Assembly (NCBI GenBank): GCA_024741835.1
Contig: JAENRP010000180.1
Location: 1 to 64,000 of the forward strand
Length of the DNA: 64,000 bases
Origin: Diplocarpon mali
Lineage: Eukaryota > Ascomycota > Leotiomycetes > Helotiales > Drepanopezizaceae
Direction: 5' to 3'
The first letter of the stretch is position 1. Each line of letters begins with the position of its first letter. A program made the translations under genes and the position numbers. This document shows, in pieces, positions 34,648 to 46,505 of the stretch. The notes under the pieces are model-generated. The model saw only the letters and a list, made by a program, of their open reading frames with translations, was not told the DNA's origin and did not search any database.

Positions 34648-36881
34648 ATCCTCGAAGAAGGTCGAGGAGAATTTGTAGTTTTCGGCTGAGCGAGTTGGCT
34701 GTAATAACTTGTGCTTGGAAGCTGAATTGGCAGATATCTTGAAGTTGTATTAAGGAGGTCTGTATCGGTCAGATCCGGAATTGATCTGACGAGGTCGGCT
34801 TGACTCTTCCTCGACGAGAGGAAGGCCCTCTAAACCCGTCCTATGCGGCAGCTGAGAAGTCGGGGACGGTACAGGGGTATTGTACGACAAGTCGAACAAG
34901 AACTGTTCAAGATGCCTATTAGAGTGCAGCAGAAGGAGGGGGCAAAGTGTTGATGATGTGCCGGTTGGGTCGTAGAGAGTAATCTTGATCAGAGACCAGA
35001 GTTGCGGCTGCTGGAGCCGTGATGTAGAGGGGCCTTTGAATCAACCAAAGGCAGTCGAGGTGAGGGTTTTATGCTGGATCGACAAAGTCTGAGAAAATAA
35101 GCTGTTAGAGCAGCTATTCACGAAATGACACCAGCAATTGTCTGATAAACAGAGGTAGCTGCCCGGCTGGACTCACGGTCGACGACGTGAGTCGCCGCTT
35201 TTTGGGGGGGAGCGGAGGAGAGCGAAGGCCAGAATTGAACATACCTGATCCGAGGATTTTATGCCGCCTTGCCGAGTGGACAAGCCAGTTACGGTGGTGA
35301 GCTGTGAGCGACTGTTTTGGTCCTATGTAAGACCGAAATAGAGTAGGATGGAGTTTTTTCAATGTGGTCGTCGCAGCGTGGTCGGGCGAAAGAGTCGGTC
35401 TGATCATGGAGGGGCTGGTTTATTTCCTGGTGGTGGATAGCGCTAGTGTGTGGGTTGAGCCGCGATGTCCACCCCCTGCAAGCTGTCGCCAAAAATCACG
35501 CAAACCGGTCAGAGCCCACCATGGCAACTCACGGTGACAGATTTGATCATGAGAGGCATCCGGCATCAGATTGTGAAGGTAAAGTCCGAATATTTCTTGA
35601 TCTGTGAGTGTTATCTATTCACAGCAGCATTCATGCGGTTCCCCCGTATGTATCTGGATCTTTAGGTAACCTGACGTTTGCTGAAGCATGACGCAATGGC
35701 TGTGTCTTCGGCTCCGAGGACTCGCAGGGGTAGGTAGTACTGTAGAAGACAAGTACATATACGAAGTATCTGAGGCTCAACAAGCGAGAGCTAAGCACAC
35801 ATTAGTAGGGGGAATGGAGACAGTAAACACAGCCAGAGTTGCAGATTGGGAGTGTTCATGAAGTCTCTTTTGACCCAATTGCATAGCTTGAAGGGATAAA
35901 CACCACAAAAGAGCCTAGGTACACAAGCTCGAAATGACCTCCGCACACTCTCCTCAGGAGCATAGCCTCCGTCTATCGCTGAGCCTCTCCAAGAACCTCA
36001 TGTCCTCACATCTTTAGTCCGCCACCCCACAGCTCCAGGACAGCAGCTCTGAAATAAGACGGAAGATACGAAAAAGGCCAGAAACGCACGACCCAAGGCC
36101 TGGTTACTGGACATTGTTTTCGCGGTTTTGCTCTTGCGCTAGCCCGTGGGCATGACGTGTGATCTGCCAGCCATTGAAGGGGGCTGGAGACGTGGTAATC
36201 TGTTCGTAGCGCGTTGTCTCCTCTCGTCACGGTGCGACGGCTGATCGGTGAGGTAGATGGGGGAGGTTTTTTGGAGGGCAGAGGGGGAGGGGAGAGATCT
36301 AACCTGAAGGAAAAGAGGTATCTCTAGCTGCCGGACCGCAGCCGAAGAATTGGAAACGGACCGCTGCGGCAGACGAGATGCTCGAGGGTGTACATCGTCG
36401 ACTTGGTACGCGACAAGCAAGCCGAGAAACCGGTATAGAGATTGGACGCCGTGACCCACTGATCCTTGAATGTCACTGGAAGGTCCCCAGCAGCGACAGC
36501 AGCGTCGATGCGAAAGTCTCCCTTCCACGTACCTTTCAAAATACGCTTTTTATGACAAACGAGATGAGAAACTTAAGCTCTTCGACTTTATGATCTTGAC
36601 ACTATTCTCAGTGAATCGTAATGCTTAAACAGAACAGCAAGCCGGCAGCTAGCTCGTGTAACATAAAAGTCTATGAATGCCATGCTAGAACACTGTCAAA
36701 CACCAACACGATTGATAAACCAGTTGCCACTTGAGCTGAAAGCCATGCTGCGTCGCATCAAATCAAATCCCTCAACGAAAATTCGCTCACTTGAGTCGAA
36801 CACTATTCTTCCAAGACACCCAACTAGGGAGCGGAATTCAATATTATACAGATACATACATACATATACAAGTATATACAA
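34648..36881. other. Long intergenic region upstream of ornithine decarboxylase
   Basis: 2.2 kb between two minus-strand genes, so it holds the ODC promoter and probably a long 5' leader. A minus-strand ATG-initiated frame of 97 codons (35407-35114) lies in it and could be an upstream ORF if transcribed. A run of seven Gs is at 35204-35210. Nothing else is recognisable. Confidence 0.4.
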
Positions 36882-39800
36882 TCATGAGCCTAACGCAGCG
36901 TCTTTGACGTCCTCCTCGTCCAAGACGCACGATTCTTCTGGGGAGGTGGCAACATTCATATCTTTGGTTTTCCATGTGTCATCAACCCAGGGCTGTTTCT
37001 CGCCGAGGAACACTATGCGGCCGTCGCCCTTGGCGAGGGCATCAACAACGTATCGCTGAGCAACTTCTCGCACTTGCTCTTTGGTAACATCAAGCATTCT
37101 CTCTCTTCGCTCTTGCATCATTTCGGAGGAAATGCCAGATAAGAAGCGACTCATGCCCTCAGCACTAACAGATTTGGGAGCATCTGTGCTCTTGAAAATA
37201 GACAGTTTTGCTTCCTCGAGATCGCGGTCTGTCCACTGTTTCTCCACGGCCCACTGCCCCGCATTGCGCATGATGGATATGGTGTTCTGGGGATTGGGAT
37301 CACGGTAAGAGTAGAAACCAAAAACGCCTTCTAATGCACGAGCGTAGGCACCGCCACCGTATGCGCCTCCTTTTTCCCGAATTTCGTGGTGCAGGTGCTT
37401 ATTAGTGAGCAGCTGTGAAAGGATCGAAAGGGGTGCACTAGCTGCAGATATATAAGGAACGGTCGGAAGAGCGAGCGCACCGTAGTAAACTTGGTAAGGT
37501 AACGGGAAGAAAGTCTTCGTATCCCTGGAGATATTTGGAGGAGAGCTTTTCGTAAATAAGCTTTCTGTTCGCGGAAGTGAAGCCAGAAAGCTCTGCAGCG
37601 CCGCCTCATTGGACATGACACTTTCCGATCCGCAAGTAAGGGCGGCGCGGAACCTACTCACCCCCGAAAAGGCCAATTTCTGAATGGCTTTCAGTTTCTC
37701 AATAATATCTGCAAGCCCCTCAGACTCAGGTCTGGACGCCAAAGAAGTGATAAGTTTGACTTGTGATAATCCACTGACTTGCTGTCTCTTTCTGGAGTAG
37801 TTTGTCAGGCCAGATTCCGCGAAGCCCATAGCGTATGCGTGGCCTGATGATGCAATATTGTTCACCACACCATCGGCACCTCCTTGCAAAAGCTGCCGAA
37901 TTCGACTCTCCGCCTCGCTGCTATCGAAGTCTGTGTCGAGTACAAGTTTTCGAAGTATATTAAACATGTGCGACACATTACGGTCCAGCACGCTTCCACT
38001 GAAGATCATGCCCTCGGTTGAAGACCTGAAGTCTAGAGGTGAGGGAGATGAAGAATAGGCGGCAGATACCCCACCGGTCTTTAACTTAATAAGATCTTCG
38101 AGCTGCTCCATCGACATATCTTTGGTGCCCAGCCGCATGATGCAATCGGTGAACAATGGGATGAGCGCCCTCAATTCCTCTGGCAAATTCTCAAAGGTAT
38201 TGACAGCTCGAAAATATGTTAGGCCATTTGTTGGCGCTTCTCGCCATTGAACACTGACATCTCCGATCTTAGAATCCCGCACTTCTACCTTCTCTTTCCG
38301 TCGCGGAATATCCTTGACGTGTAGTGTTGGCAGACAGCTGAGATCTTCGGTGTTCGATTTTCCTTGCTCAACGAGAAGTTCGAGCTCTTGCTTCTCCAAT
38401 TGCGCACGAGCTTCTGCTTCGCTCCCAGCCCTGGCCGTGACTTCTGCGATCTTGCCCGCAAGACGAGCTGCTTCTTCCTGGGCCAATTCTTCGCCGTATG
38501 TCGGCGAGGGAGTCATCGTAAATGTCAAGGTGTTATCATTGAGAAGATATTTCTCCACGAGCCCTTCCAAGTAGCCCCCCTTGGAGACTTCCGCCTTGAA
38601 AGCAGAAACAGTGTCGTTCCAAGCCAGAGATTCGAATGGATCAACTCCTTCGAACCATTGGGGTTTGACCCTCTGCATCAATCCCATACCGAACTTTGCA
38701 GTCTTGTGTTTTAGACTGATCTCTAATTGATGGAGATAACCGTCAATCTTAGTCTTGTCGAAGCCGGTCTTATGAACCTCTTCAAAGGTCTTGTGGATGG
38801 CCTCCTTGACTTTGGGAACATCTACTTCTTTCACGCCGGTAAGACCAATTGAGAAGATATGTATCGGTCCGGAATTGTCCAAGCCGCTATTGGGACTCCA
38901 GTCTGTTCCAAGACCAGCCTCGATTAAATTTCGATATAGTGGTGAGCCATAGCCATCCATCAGCAGAGCCGACACGATGCCCAGCGAGAATGATTCCAAA
39001 ATATTTGTAGCGTCTCCCAGCAGCCAGGATGTAGATGTCTTATACTGCATGTCCTTACCCACCAAAGGATCGATGGGTCCAGCGACGGTAATATGCTGGG
39101 GGCCTCCACTTAGGTCGATTGGCCTCCGTATGTCAAAATCTCTTTCGATCTTTCCAAACGCGCTCAGCTGTGCATTGACTTCACGCAAGTGATCCCCCAG
39201 AGGCATATCTCCGTAAGTAAAGATTTTGGCGTTGCTTGGATGATAATGTTCAGCATGAAACTTCTTGAGTTGCTCGTACGTCAAGTCTGTAATCTTCTGT
39301 GGATCTCCTCCCGAGTTGTTTATTGCCGGAAATATGTGATCCTGATATCTGATGTAGTATAGATAGCCTGCATCTGACATTTGTCCCTTCATCTCATTGT
39401 AAACCACGCCTTTGAAGACTAACTTGCTATCCTCTGGCTTGGTGGCAGTCCCGGCTGCAGCAGCCATGGGATTCTCGGGTCCTATTCTCCATCCTTCTTG
39501 GGTAAAGTCGCTCTGCTTCAATAGCGGATGTAATGTCGCATCAAGATAGACAGACATCAAGTTTCTGAAGTCTTGTTGGTTGGTTGTTGCAAATGGATAG
39601 AAGGTATGGTCAGAAGCAGTCAAGGCGTTCATGTAATTTGATAACGAACGTGGGAGCATTTTGAAGAATGGGTCTCGAATAGGGTATCTACAGATATTCA
39701 GCATATTGCGCGCCGAGGAGAGGCACTCCCTACTTCTCACTGCCACATAAGGCAGTATGCTCGAGGATATGCGGCACTCCAGTATCATCGGGAGGATTCG

Positions 39801-40011
39801 TCTTGAAGCCGATGGAAAATACATTGTTCTTATCTTCCCGCGCAACGTGCAGGTAGTCAGCTCCTGTCTTGTCGTGCTGCAGATGCAGGGCTGACAACTC
39901 GAGTTCCGGAACATGTTTTGATCGTAGGAGTGTGAAGCCATGAAGTTGCTGTCCAGGCTTGAGAAGCTCCGTCGCATTTCGGATCGCTCCCTTTGATGCA
40001 TTCCGTAACAT
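36882..40011 (-). CDS. CYM1: Mitochondrial presequence protease Cym1/PreP (M16C)
   Basis: Exons are 40011-39734 and 39687-36882 (46-nt intron, GTAGGG donor, CTGTAG acceptor), giving 1,027 residues. Cym1 is a zinc metalloprotease of the mitochondrial matrix that degrades cleaved presequence peptides. The inverted zinc motif HILEH is at residues 81-85, in [21 protein letters not shown], which is reconstituted only when the intron is removed. Downstream [29 protein letters not shown] and the C-terminal [12 protein letters not shown] block are typical of the family. The N-terminus is basic and could be the mitochondrial presequence. An alternative 1,039-codon frame starting at 40001 reads the first exon out of frame and loses HILEH, so it is rejected. 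Confidence 0.95.
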
Positions 40012-40895
40012 TCTGGGCAGTTGGCGATGAGTACCTAGGTAGGTGTGTAAGCTGGATTGGCCAAGCGCACGATGTACAGGACCTCTGCAGCTGAAGAATA
40101 TCGCCGCTCGATCCGGGGTATGTCTACCCTCGCCGCCCGCAAATCAAACATGCATAGGAAAATCGTGATCGCAATCGTTAAAAGGGCCAATCAGCGAGGA
40201 TCGGTTCTATGACGCCCCCTGCTGAGTAGACACGAAATTAGCTAAATATCACCGTAAGTCTGCTTCAGTTGCTCTGTTAAGGTTCCTGGTCTTGTAGGTT
40301 CTGCGTATAACACACCAGTATTTTGGGATATGTTTTACGGCTCGCAAGGGCTGGCCACCAATCGGAGACGCGCTTTGGACTTTCAGCACAGATTTCGTGT
40401 GGTTTTGCATTTATTGAGGGTGGGGGGCTCCAAGTATAACGTGTTTTACAGTAGTACGTAACGCCAGTCGTGCTTAAGCAGCTTGGAGTGTGAAGACAAT
40501 ACGTAATCCAAGCATTCCATTTTGGGCAGGGTGGATCTTTTTGTTAGGTGAAAGTAAAAACACCGATACAATAAAGAAAATATACACTGCGATCGTAAAT
40601 ATGTCCCGGCGCTGGCATAATTTTGCCTCTTTGATGCAGACGTAAAACTTGCGACCCGGCCACTAGTCTCCATTTAGACGGTGGTTTGTTGCCCCAACCT
40701 CTCCATAGAGCCTACAACGCGCAGCACGATAGGAGCGCAGGGCAAGTCGATGGGAACACGAAGCAACCATATCACGAGCTTATCCTTGCGCCAAACCTGA
40801 ACTACTTACACAGTACGCCATAGGGACGGTGCTGTGCTTGCGCCGGCGAGCTCTGAACCTGACAACGCTGTCGTGATCTTACGCCAGAATAAATT
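40012..40895. promoter_or_regulatory. Divergent promoter region of CYM1 and taxilin
   Basis: 884 bp between divergent genes. It must contain both promoters. I see no conserved element; short frames here look accidental. Confidence 0.4.
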
Positions 40896-42826
40896 ATGTC
40901 CACCACTGCGAGCTCAAGAGCTCCTTCCATTCCAGCCAACCACTCCCACCCCGAGTCTGCCTACACGAATGGATATCATCACCATCACCATGATACCAGC
41001 GCCATGTCGGGAAACGCTGGGAAAAAGGGGTCTGGGAAGAAGAAGGCAGATCCGAATGAAGCGTCCAACTTGATCGCTGCGAAGATTTCGCAACTGGAGT
41101 CTGATGCAGCCGGAGACAAGGAGCAGGAGGCAGAAATTGGTGGGTCCCCCATGTGAAGGCATAGCCTCTATTTGTTCAAGTCAGATGGATTTACGGCTAT
41201 CTCATGAGATCCCACAAGCGGACCTCGTGAGGGAAACATGATTGGCGTGAATTTGCCACTGATGCACTGCTGTTCTTTTTAAATGCCAGCTCGAGAACCA
41301 CTGCTACTCGATAGCTTCTTCATCTGAGCAGATTCATGACTCCGAGCTGGCGCCATCACTCACTCCTGCTTACCATTTACTAATGCATGATACAGAGCGA
41401 GAACTGAAAAAGTACAACCGAGAACTCAACAATCTCACCTCGAAATCAGACGACCTGCAGAAAATCGATGTGCTCCACAAGCGTGTTAGTGACCTGTTCA
41501 TGTCTATGAAGCGGTTGGAACGAGACAACCAGAAGAACAAGAAGCGGGGCGATCAGCTGCAGAAGGAGAGAGATCATGCTAGAGCCGACTTCAGCAAGAC
41601 TACTACATTAAAGGAGAAGTTGGAGAAACTGTGCAGAGAGCTTCAACGGGAAAACAACCGACTCAAGGTCCGTTGACAGAGAAGAACTTCCGTTCGGAGG
41701 TACTGACTTGGCATAGGCGGAGAACAAGACTATGCAAGATGCAGAAAAAGAGAACCATAATGCCTGGGACGAGAAATTCAGGCAGGTTCTGTGGCAGCTG
41801 CAAGAATACCAAGAAGCCAAAGACTTTCCCCAGGCTCAGGTTGTCAATATCGAAGTTGAGGAACTGTTTGTTGCACTTTCATCTGGTAACAATCATTCTC
41901 TGACATCAATTGCAGATTCAAGCAACGATTCAAGTCTTTGATTGATCAGTATGAGCTCCGCGAACTGCACTTCCACTCCCTCCTACGGTCAAAAGAACTA
42001 GAAGTCCAGTACAACATGGCAAGATTTGACCGCGAGAGGAAACTAGCCGAGGCAGAAGTTTCGAGATCCCGAACCCTCAACTCTCAAGTCTTGACATTCT
42101 CAAAGACGGAGACTGAGTTGCGTAATCAGCTTAATATCTACGTTGAAAAATTCAAACAGGTACGTTTTTAGGGTTTCGCTATTGATTTCTTCCAGTTTCA
42201 GTCTCCAGTCTTATGGCTCCTGTATTGGATATGGATTGTACTTATTGATATATATACTGTACCGCTAACACTGTTAGGTGGAGGATACGCTCAATAACAG
42301 CAACGATCTATTTTTAACTTTTCGTAAAGAGATGGAGGAGATGTCCAAAAAGACAAAGCGCCTTGAGAAGGATAACATGACCCTGACCCGGAAGCATGAT
42401 CTAACAAATCAAAATATCCTCAAGATGGCGGAAGAACGCACCAAGACGAATCTAGAAATGGATTCTTTACGGAAGAAGAACGAGAAGCTGACGAGTATCA
42501 TTAATCAGATGCAGAAGCAGGGAAGGGGAGTTGCTGGTGGTATGGCGGTGATGGCGGAAGGAAGTACGGAGGGAGAGTATGCCGAAGGCGACTTGGAGAA
42601 TACCGAAAGTGACTACGATTACGATGATGAGGATGAGGAGGGCGACGATGGAGACGGGGACGACGAAGAAGGAGATGAGGGTAGTGACGGAGACTACAAC
42701 GAGGATACCGAGGAGGAGGTTATACCTCTCGAGGGACCAAAGCAGTTTGGGCCTCTCCCTCCGCCAGATCTTACTGCTGTTGCGAATGGGGTAGTCCCTG
42801 CCACGGCCAACGGTAGCAAGCACTGA
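40896..42826 (+). CDS. Taxilin-family coiled-coil protein
   Basis: Exons are 40896-41139, 41396-41667, 41717-41865, 41916-42159 and 42278-42826 (introns 256, 49, 50 and 118 nt), giving 485 residues. After a low-complexity N-terminus with a five-His run comes a long continuous coiled coil from about residue 80 to 390. It contains LEKLCRELQRENNRLK, FQVLWQL-like and LREKQYELRE-like blocks (here KSLIDQYELRELHFHSLLRSKELEVQ) characteristic of alpha/beta/gamma-taxilins, which bind syntaxins and take part in membrane traffic. The C-terminal 80 residues are strikingly acidic (Asp/Glu-rich with Gly and Tyr), ending in a Pro-containing tail. The first intron is long for this window. Function in fungi is inferred from the family. 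Confidence 0.88.
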
Positions 42827-43405
42827 CCTTTGGTCTGGATCTGGACAGTCGTGAGTTTGAGCTTGTATTACATAGCTTGCGCGATGTGGAGCTAAATGTC
42901 TTGCCTTAGCGTTTGCTCCTGGTATGTAATTCGATGAACAGATTTGCCAAGGCTTTCTGAATATGCAGATTATTCACTCCGGTATCAACAGCATCTTTTG
43001 CTCAGGTTATCATGGGAAACTTCAACCCTCTCAAGGTCGAGGCTGTCGAAGTGAAGAATGTAAGTAGGGCCTCAATTGACTCTGTTCTTCTGCCGCTAGC
43101 ATAAGCAGAGTTATCAAAAGGCAATACGCTTACTCTGTCAGATTTTTTCCGCATATTCCCTAATGTCAATGTCCTTTATGACTTCCTACAATTGTGAACA
43201 TAAAGTCTTTGCGTTCGGTCCTTTGAAACTGTTGTCATTACTATTTTGCGCCTTTAATCCTGCGTATATCCTACAAACTCCTTGTCTTGCAAGATTTCCA
43301 TGTCGCTCCGCTATCATGCATGCTTGGATTGGCACATGTGAAGCTTCTCAATACCTCAGTACACGGCCTGTCGTGGACCCATATAAAACCCTCTATTGTT
43401 CTCAT
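42827..43405. other. Intergenic between convergent genes
   Basis: A short open stretch at 43012-43059 (MGNFNPLKVEAVEVKN) is followed by a GTAAGT-like donor and could be an exon, but I cannot find partners for it. Otherwise nothing. Confidence 0.35.
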
Positions 43406-44489
43406 TTACTGCTGCGCTCTTGATGAGTCTCTTCGCTTCTCAGCACGCTCAACTCTCTGCTGGTCAAAATAATCCTTGAAGCATTTCTCAATCAAGCCGT
43501 GCCAAGACTTATGAACACGAAGATGCAGCCAGATTTTCCATAGTCCACCCCACTCTAGTAGCCAATCCAAACTTTGGAGATCGATAATGCCCTGGGTTGA
43601 TCCACATTCCTTGTTGTTGAGATCTTTGTGGTACTGATATACCGGCTGGGGTGTGTAGACAATAGTGTAAGGAAGCATAGTATCAAGGCAATCAGACGCA
43701 TTAGTCAACTCATATTCCTTTTTCAATGATACTTCCCAAGCCACTTTTTGGAACTGGCGCCAGATTGGACGCGTGGAAAGCACTGTTGAAACAGCCATTC
43801 TCATTATCTTGTCAGTTTGGTATTGCTCAATGTACAAGGTGTCCCGGTCGAAATTGACTCTGGCGGAGAGAAAGAAAGAGTTGGTGGGGAGCAGGATGTA
43901 ATACTTGAGAGCCACTTGTCGGGATTCATGGTTGACAACTAAAGCCGGCTATCTCGACAAGTCAGTGGAAAAGATTCTAGGGTTTTTGATAAAACTGCTT
44001 TGCATAAATTGGTCTATACTGACTTGAATGTACATACAAGGTGATGGCGGTACAAGCATTGGCCGAGCGTCTGTAAACTCATGGAGCAATGGGGTCTGGC
44101 TGAGACGGATGGTTTGTTGATCTGTTGTTGCAACAAACTCCCAGATCATCAAACGGAGTTCAATTGGAAGACCACTAAATGTCGGAGATATTCTTGGAGC
44201 ACTTGGAATATTGTCAGATCTGGGTATCTCCTGTCGTAGGAAGAAGTTGGGACAGACCTTTGTATACCCTGAATTCTATCTTCTGCAGCCAGACCTGTTT
44301 TGACGATAAAGTCTTGGAGTTTATGCGTCTTCTCTGGAACCCTTTTGGAGTATTAGGTGTGTCTGCTTTGAATTTGTTAATTTGGATAGAGACCCACTTT
44401 CTATCATTTTCACCACTTCCGTCTTTGGTCCTGATCTTCTCTTTCTTCTTACACCATCCACGCTTCATAATGATCTGCCAGCGTTTCAT
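43406..44489 (-). CDS. 2EXR-domain fungal protein
   Basis: Exons are 44489-44295, 44230-44024 and 43948-43406 (introns 64 and 75 nt), giving 314 residues. The 2EXR signature is seen across the second junction: FSGLPIELRLMIWEFV, then, 45 or so residues on, PALVVNHESRQVALKYY, and RVNFDRDTLYI. This family is widespread in Pezizomycotina and of unknown function. The start at 44489 is the first in-frame ATG; the frame is open upstream to 44609. The N-terminal exon is very basic (MKRWQIIMKRGWCKKKEK) and less certain than the rest, since it depends on a 64-nt intron with GTCTGG donor. Exons 2 and 3 are well supported. Confidence 0.72.
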
Positions 44490-44927
44490 GATGAGAAGTC
44501 TTTTTTTAGTCAAGCTAGGAAAGCTTGAATGCCGACCTCCTTGTATTCGTCGGAAACGAATTACACCTGAAGTGTAATTTGATTTAAGATGAATTATGTC
44601 GAAAGTCAATACTAACTATGGTGTGAAGCGAAATCGAAGCTAATACAAAACAAGTCTGATCGGCTGAATATTCAGATGTCCAAGCTTTGGAGCTAATCTC
44701 CATTGGCACTAGTAGCTGTACCCCAATTTAGGTCATTCTGTATCGCAAGCAATCGGTCCCATCCTTCGGTCTCATTATCTCAACACAGAATGTCGAGGCC
44801 CTTGAAGCATTGTACTCGAAGGAAGGTATCCGATAGTTCTGCGACGAATTCAACATATTCGCCGTCCACAAAGCCTACATGGCATTAGCTTGTCAATCAC
44901 AACAGGCTTTACAATCATCCCGTCACA

Positions 44928-46232
44928 ATGGCACCTCTCTTGGAAGACCCTCGATATCGGCAAACCTGGAACCAATTATCTCAGAATGCCGAATCCGCCA
45001 CCGAATCCGCCGCCGCTGGTATCTGGACTTTTCAGCACAAGTATATAAGCCCTTGCTTTGCGTCCATCGCGTCCAGCGTCGAACAATGCACTGGGCCTTG
45101 TTTTCCAGATCGAGAGGAGCGCGCACGGCGCATACGGGAGAGAGGTCGAACCAGAGGACGGGCAGAGCTGAGTTTCGACTTTTACGATGATTGGGACGAA
45201 GAGAACGATGGCCGTAGTGGAGGTTTGCTGGGAGGCTGGGGCAATGATGAGTTGGACAGGCTATTGACAGGAAGCGGATCGCACAGCGGGCCAAGCGGTG
45301 GAGTCGATCAAGCTCCCCGACGGAAAAGGGGGATGAGTTACGGTACGAGGGGGGTTAGACGGAAGAGCCTCGAGCCAGATCCGACTGTCATACCGAGTAC
45401 GAGTGCGCTAGGATTTTTGGGACGGCTCCCATTCAAGTTAGGGGGAACGTTGAGATACAAGCCCAGTGCAGCGGACTTGCAGGATCATCCAGGAGCTTCG
45501 CGGTCTGATTATAATCATGAAGAGGGGCAGCCACTCCTGCCCGAAGACCATGGCGACGACGAGGGAGTTAAAAGGAAGGGTCACCACAGGAACCGGAGTT
45601 CCACTGCAAGTTCAGGTGAGACGACGGATTCTATGCGATCGCGGGGCGATCTCTTCCCCAGTGACGGAGAGGACGACGCAGTACCATTAAGCGACGAGTT
45701 CGCAATGGTATTGGAAAGGCGCATGACGAATACGGATGATAAGAGTAGTGGGAAGACGAGATCTAGCAAAGGTAAAAGACCTTCTGGATCGAGGACGGTA
45801 TCCCGGACGATGTCCAGAACTACCCAGTCATCCCAATCGAGGCCGTCTCTGCACAGAGCCAGCTCTGTGTCGTTGCCCCAGACTCCGGAAGTACAGAGTC
45901 CAGGGATGGTCGGAACACCATCTTTATCGGATCTGCAGCGGGAGGAAGAGAGGGTATGGCATGAAGAGGAATTGGATGTAGAGAGGAAACGCCAGGCTGC
46001 GGTAAAGCTAGCCGTTGATCGCGGGCTCCACATCCAGCAAATGGAAGCTGTCCCGGAGGCAAAGATGGAACGGTCGCAAGTCGAAACCATAACCACGCCC
46101 GACGAAGTGGCTGTCGGTGCTCCCACCAACACTGGCTCTGGAGAGACAGTCCAGGGGGGTATGCCCAAACCTGCTTGCAGCAATCAGGCCGAAAAAAATT
46201 TCATCCCAGCCAGGTTACCGCACTTCAGCTGA
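44928..46232 (+). CDS. Fungal protein of unknown function, Ser/Arg-rich
   Basis: A single-exon 434-residue protein I do not recognise. The N-terminus (about residues 1-110) looks like the conserved part: a WTFQHKYISPCFASIASSVEQC helix with Cys residues near 43, 54 and 58, followed by CFPDREERARRIRERGR and a strongly acidic FDFYDDWDEEND stretch. A Gly-rich GGLLGGWGNDELDRLL segment comes next. The middle is low-complexity Ser/Thr/Arg sequence with many potential phosphorylation sites. Residues 345-380 (REEERVWHEEELDVERKRQAAVKLA) are predicted to form a charged helix. No membrane segment or signal peptide. The gene has a single uninterrupted frame, unlike most neighbours. The assembly gap begins 50 bp after its stop. 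Confidence 0.7.
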   Translation: MAPLLEDPRYRQTWNQLSQNAESATESAAAGIWTFQHKYISPCFASIASSVEQCTGPCFPDREERARRIRERGRTRGRAELSFDFYDDWDEENDGRSGGLLGGWGNDELDRLLTGSGSHSGPSGGVDQAPRRKRGMSYGTRGVRRKSLEPDPTVIPSTSALGFLGRLPFKLGGTLRYKPSAADLQDHPGASRSDYNHEEGQPLLPEDHGDDEGVKRKGHHRNRSSTASSGETTDSMRSRGDLFPSDGEDDAVPLSDEFAMVLERRMTNTDDKSSGKTRSSKGKRPSGSRTVSRTMSRTTQSSQSRPSLHRASSVSLPQTPEVQSPGMVGTPSLSDLQREEERVWHEEELDVERKRQAAVKLAVDRGLHIQQMEAVPEAKMERSQVETITTPDEVAVGAPTNTGSGETVQGGMPKPACSNQAEKNFIPARLPHFS

Positions 46233-46282
46233 ACCTGGGTGATGTAACTACTCGTTGACGGGCTTTTGGCATGCCACTTGGC

Positions 46283-46380
46283 NNNNNNNNNNNNNNNNNN
46301 NNNNNNNNNNNNNNNNNNNNNNNNNNNNNNNNNNNNNNNNNNNNNNNNNNNNNNNNNNNNNNNNNNNNNNNNNNNNNNNN
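46283..46380. other. Assembly gap (98 Ns)
   Basis: A run of N between the unrecognised 434-residue gene and NMO copy 2. True length and content unknown. Open frames crossing it are artefacts. Confidence 0.99.
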
Positions 46381-46505
46381 GGCGTTATACCAGCATGCGA
46401 AGCGCTCGCTGCTGTGAATTTTATTTGGGCGCACCCATAATAGAATCGATATTCCCGAGAATCTCTCAAGCTTCAATACCATGGGACTGTGTCGATGCTG
46501 GATTC

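Noticed and set aside
36882..40001. 1,039-codon uninterrupted frame starting [11 protein letters not shown]
   Set aside because: Its first 105 codons read CYM1 exon 1 and the intron in the wrong frame. The correct start at 40011 with a 46-nt intron restores the HILEH zinc motif.
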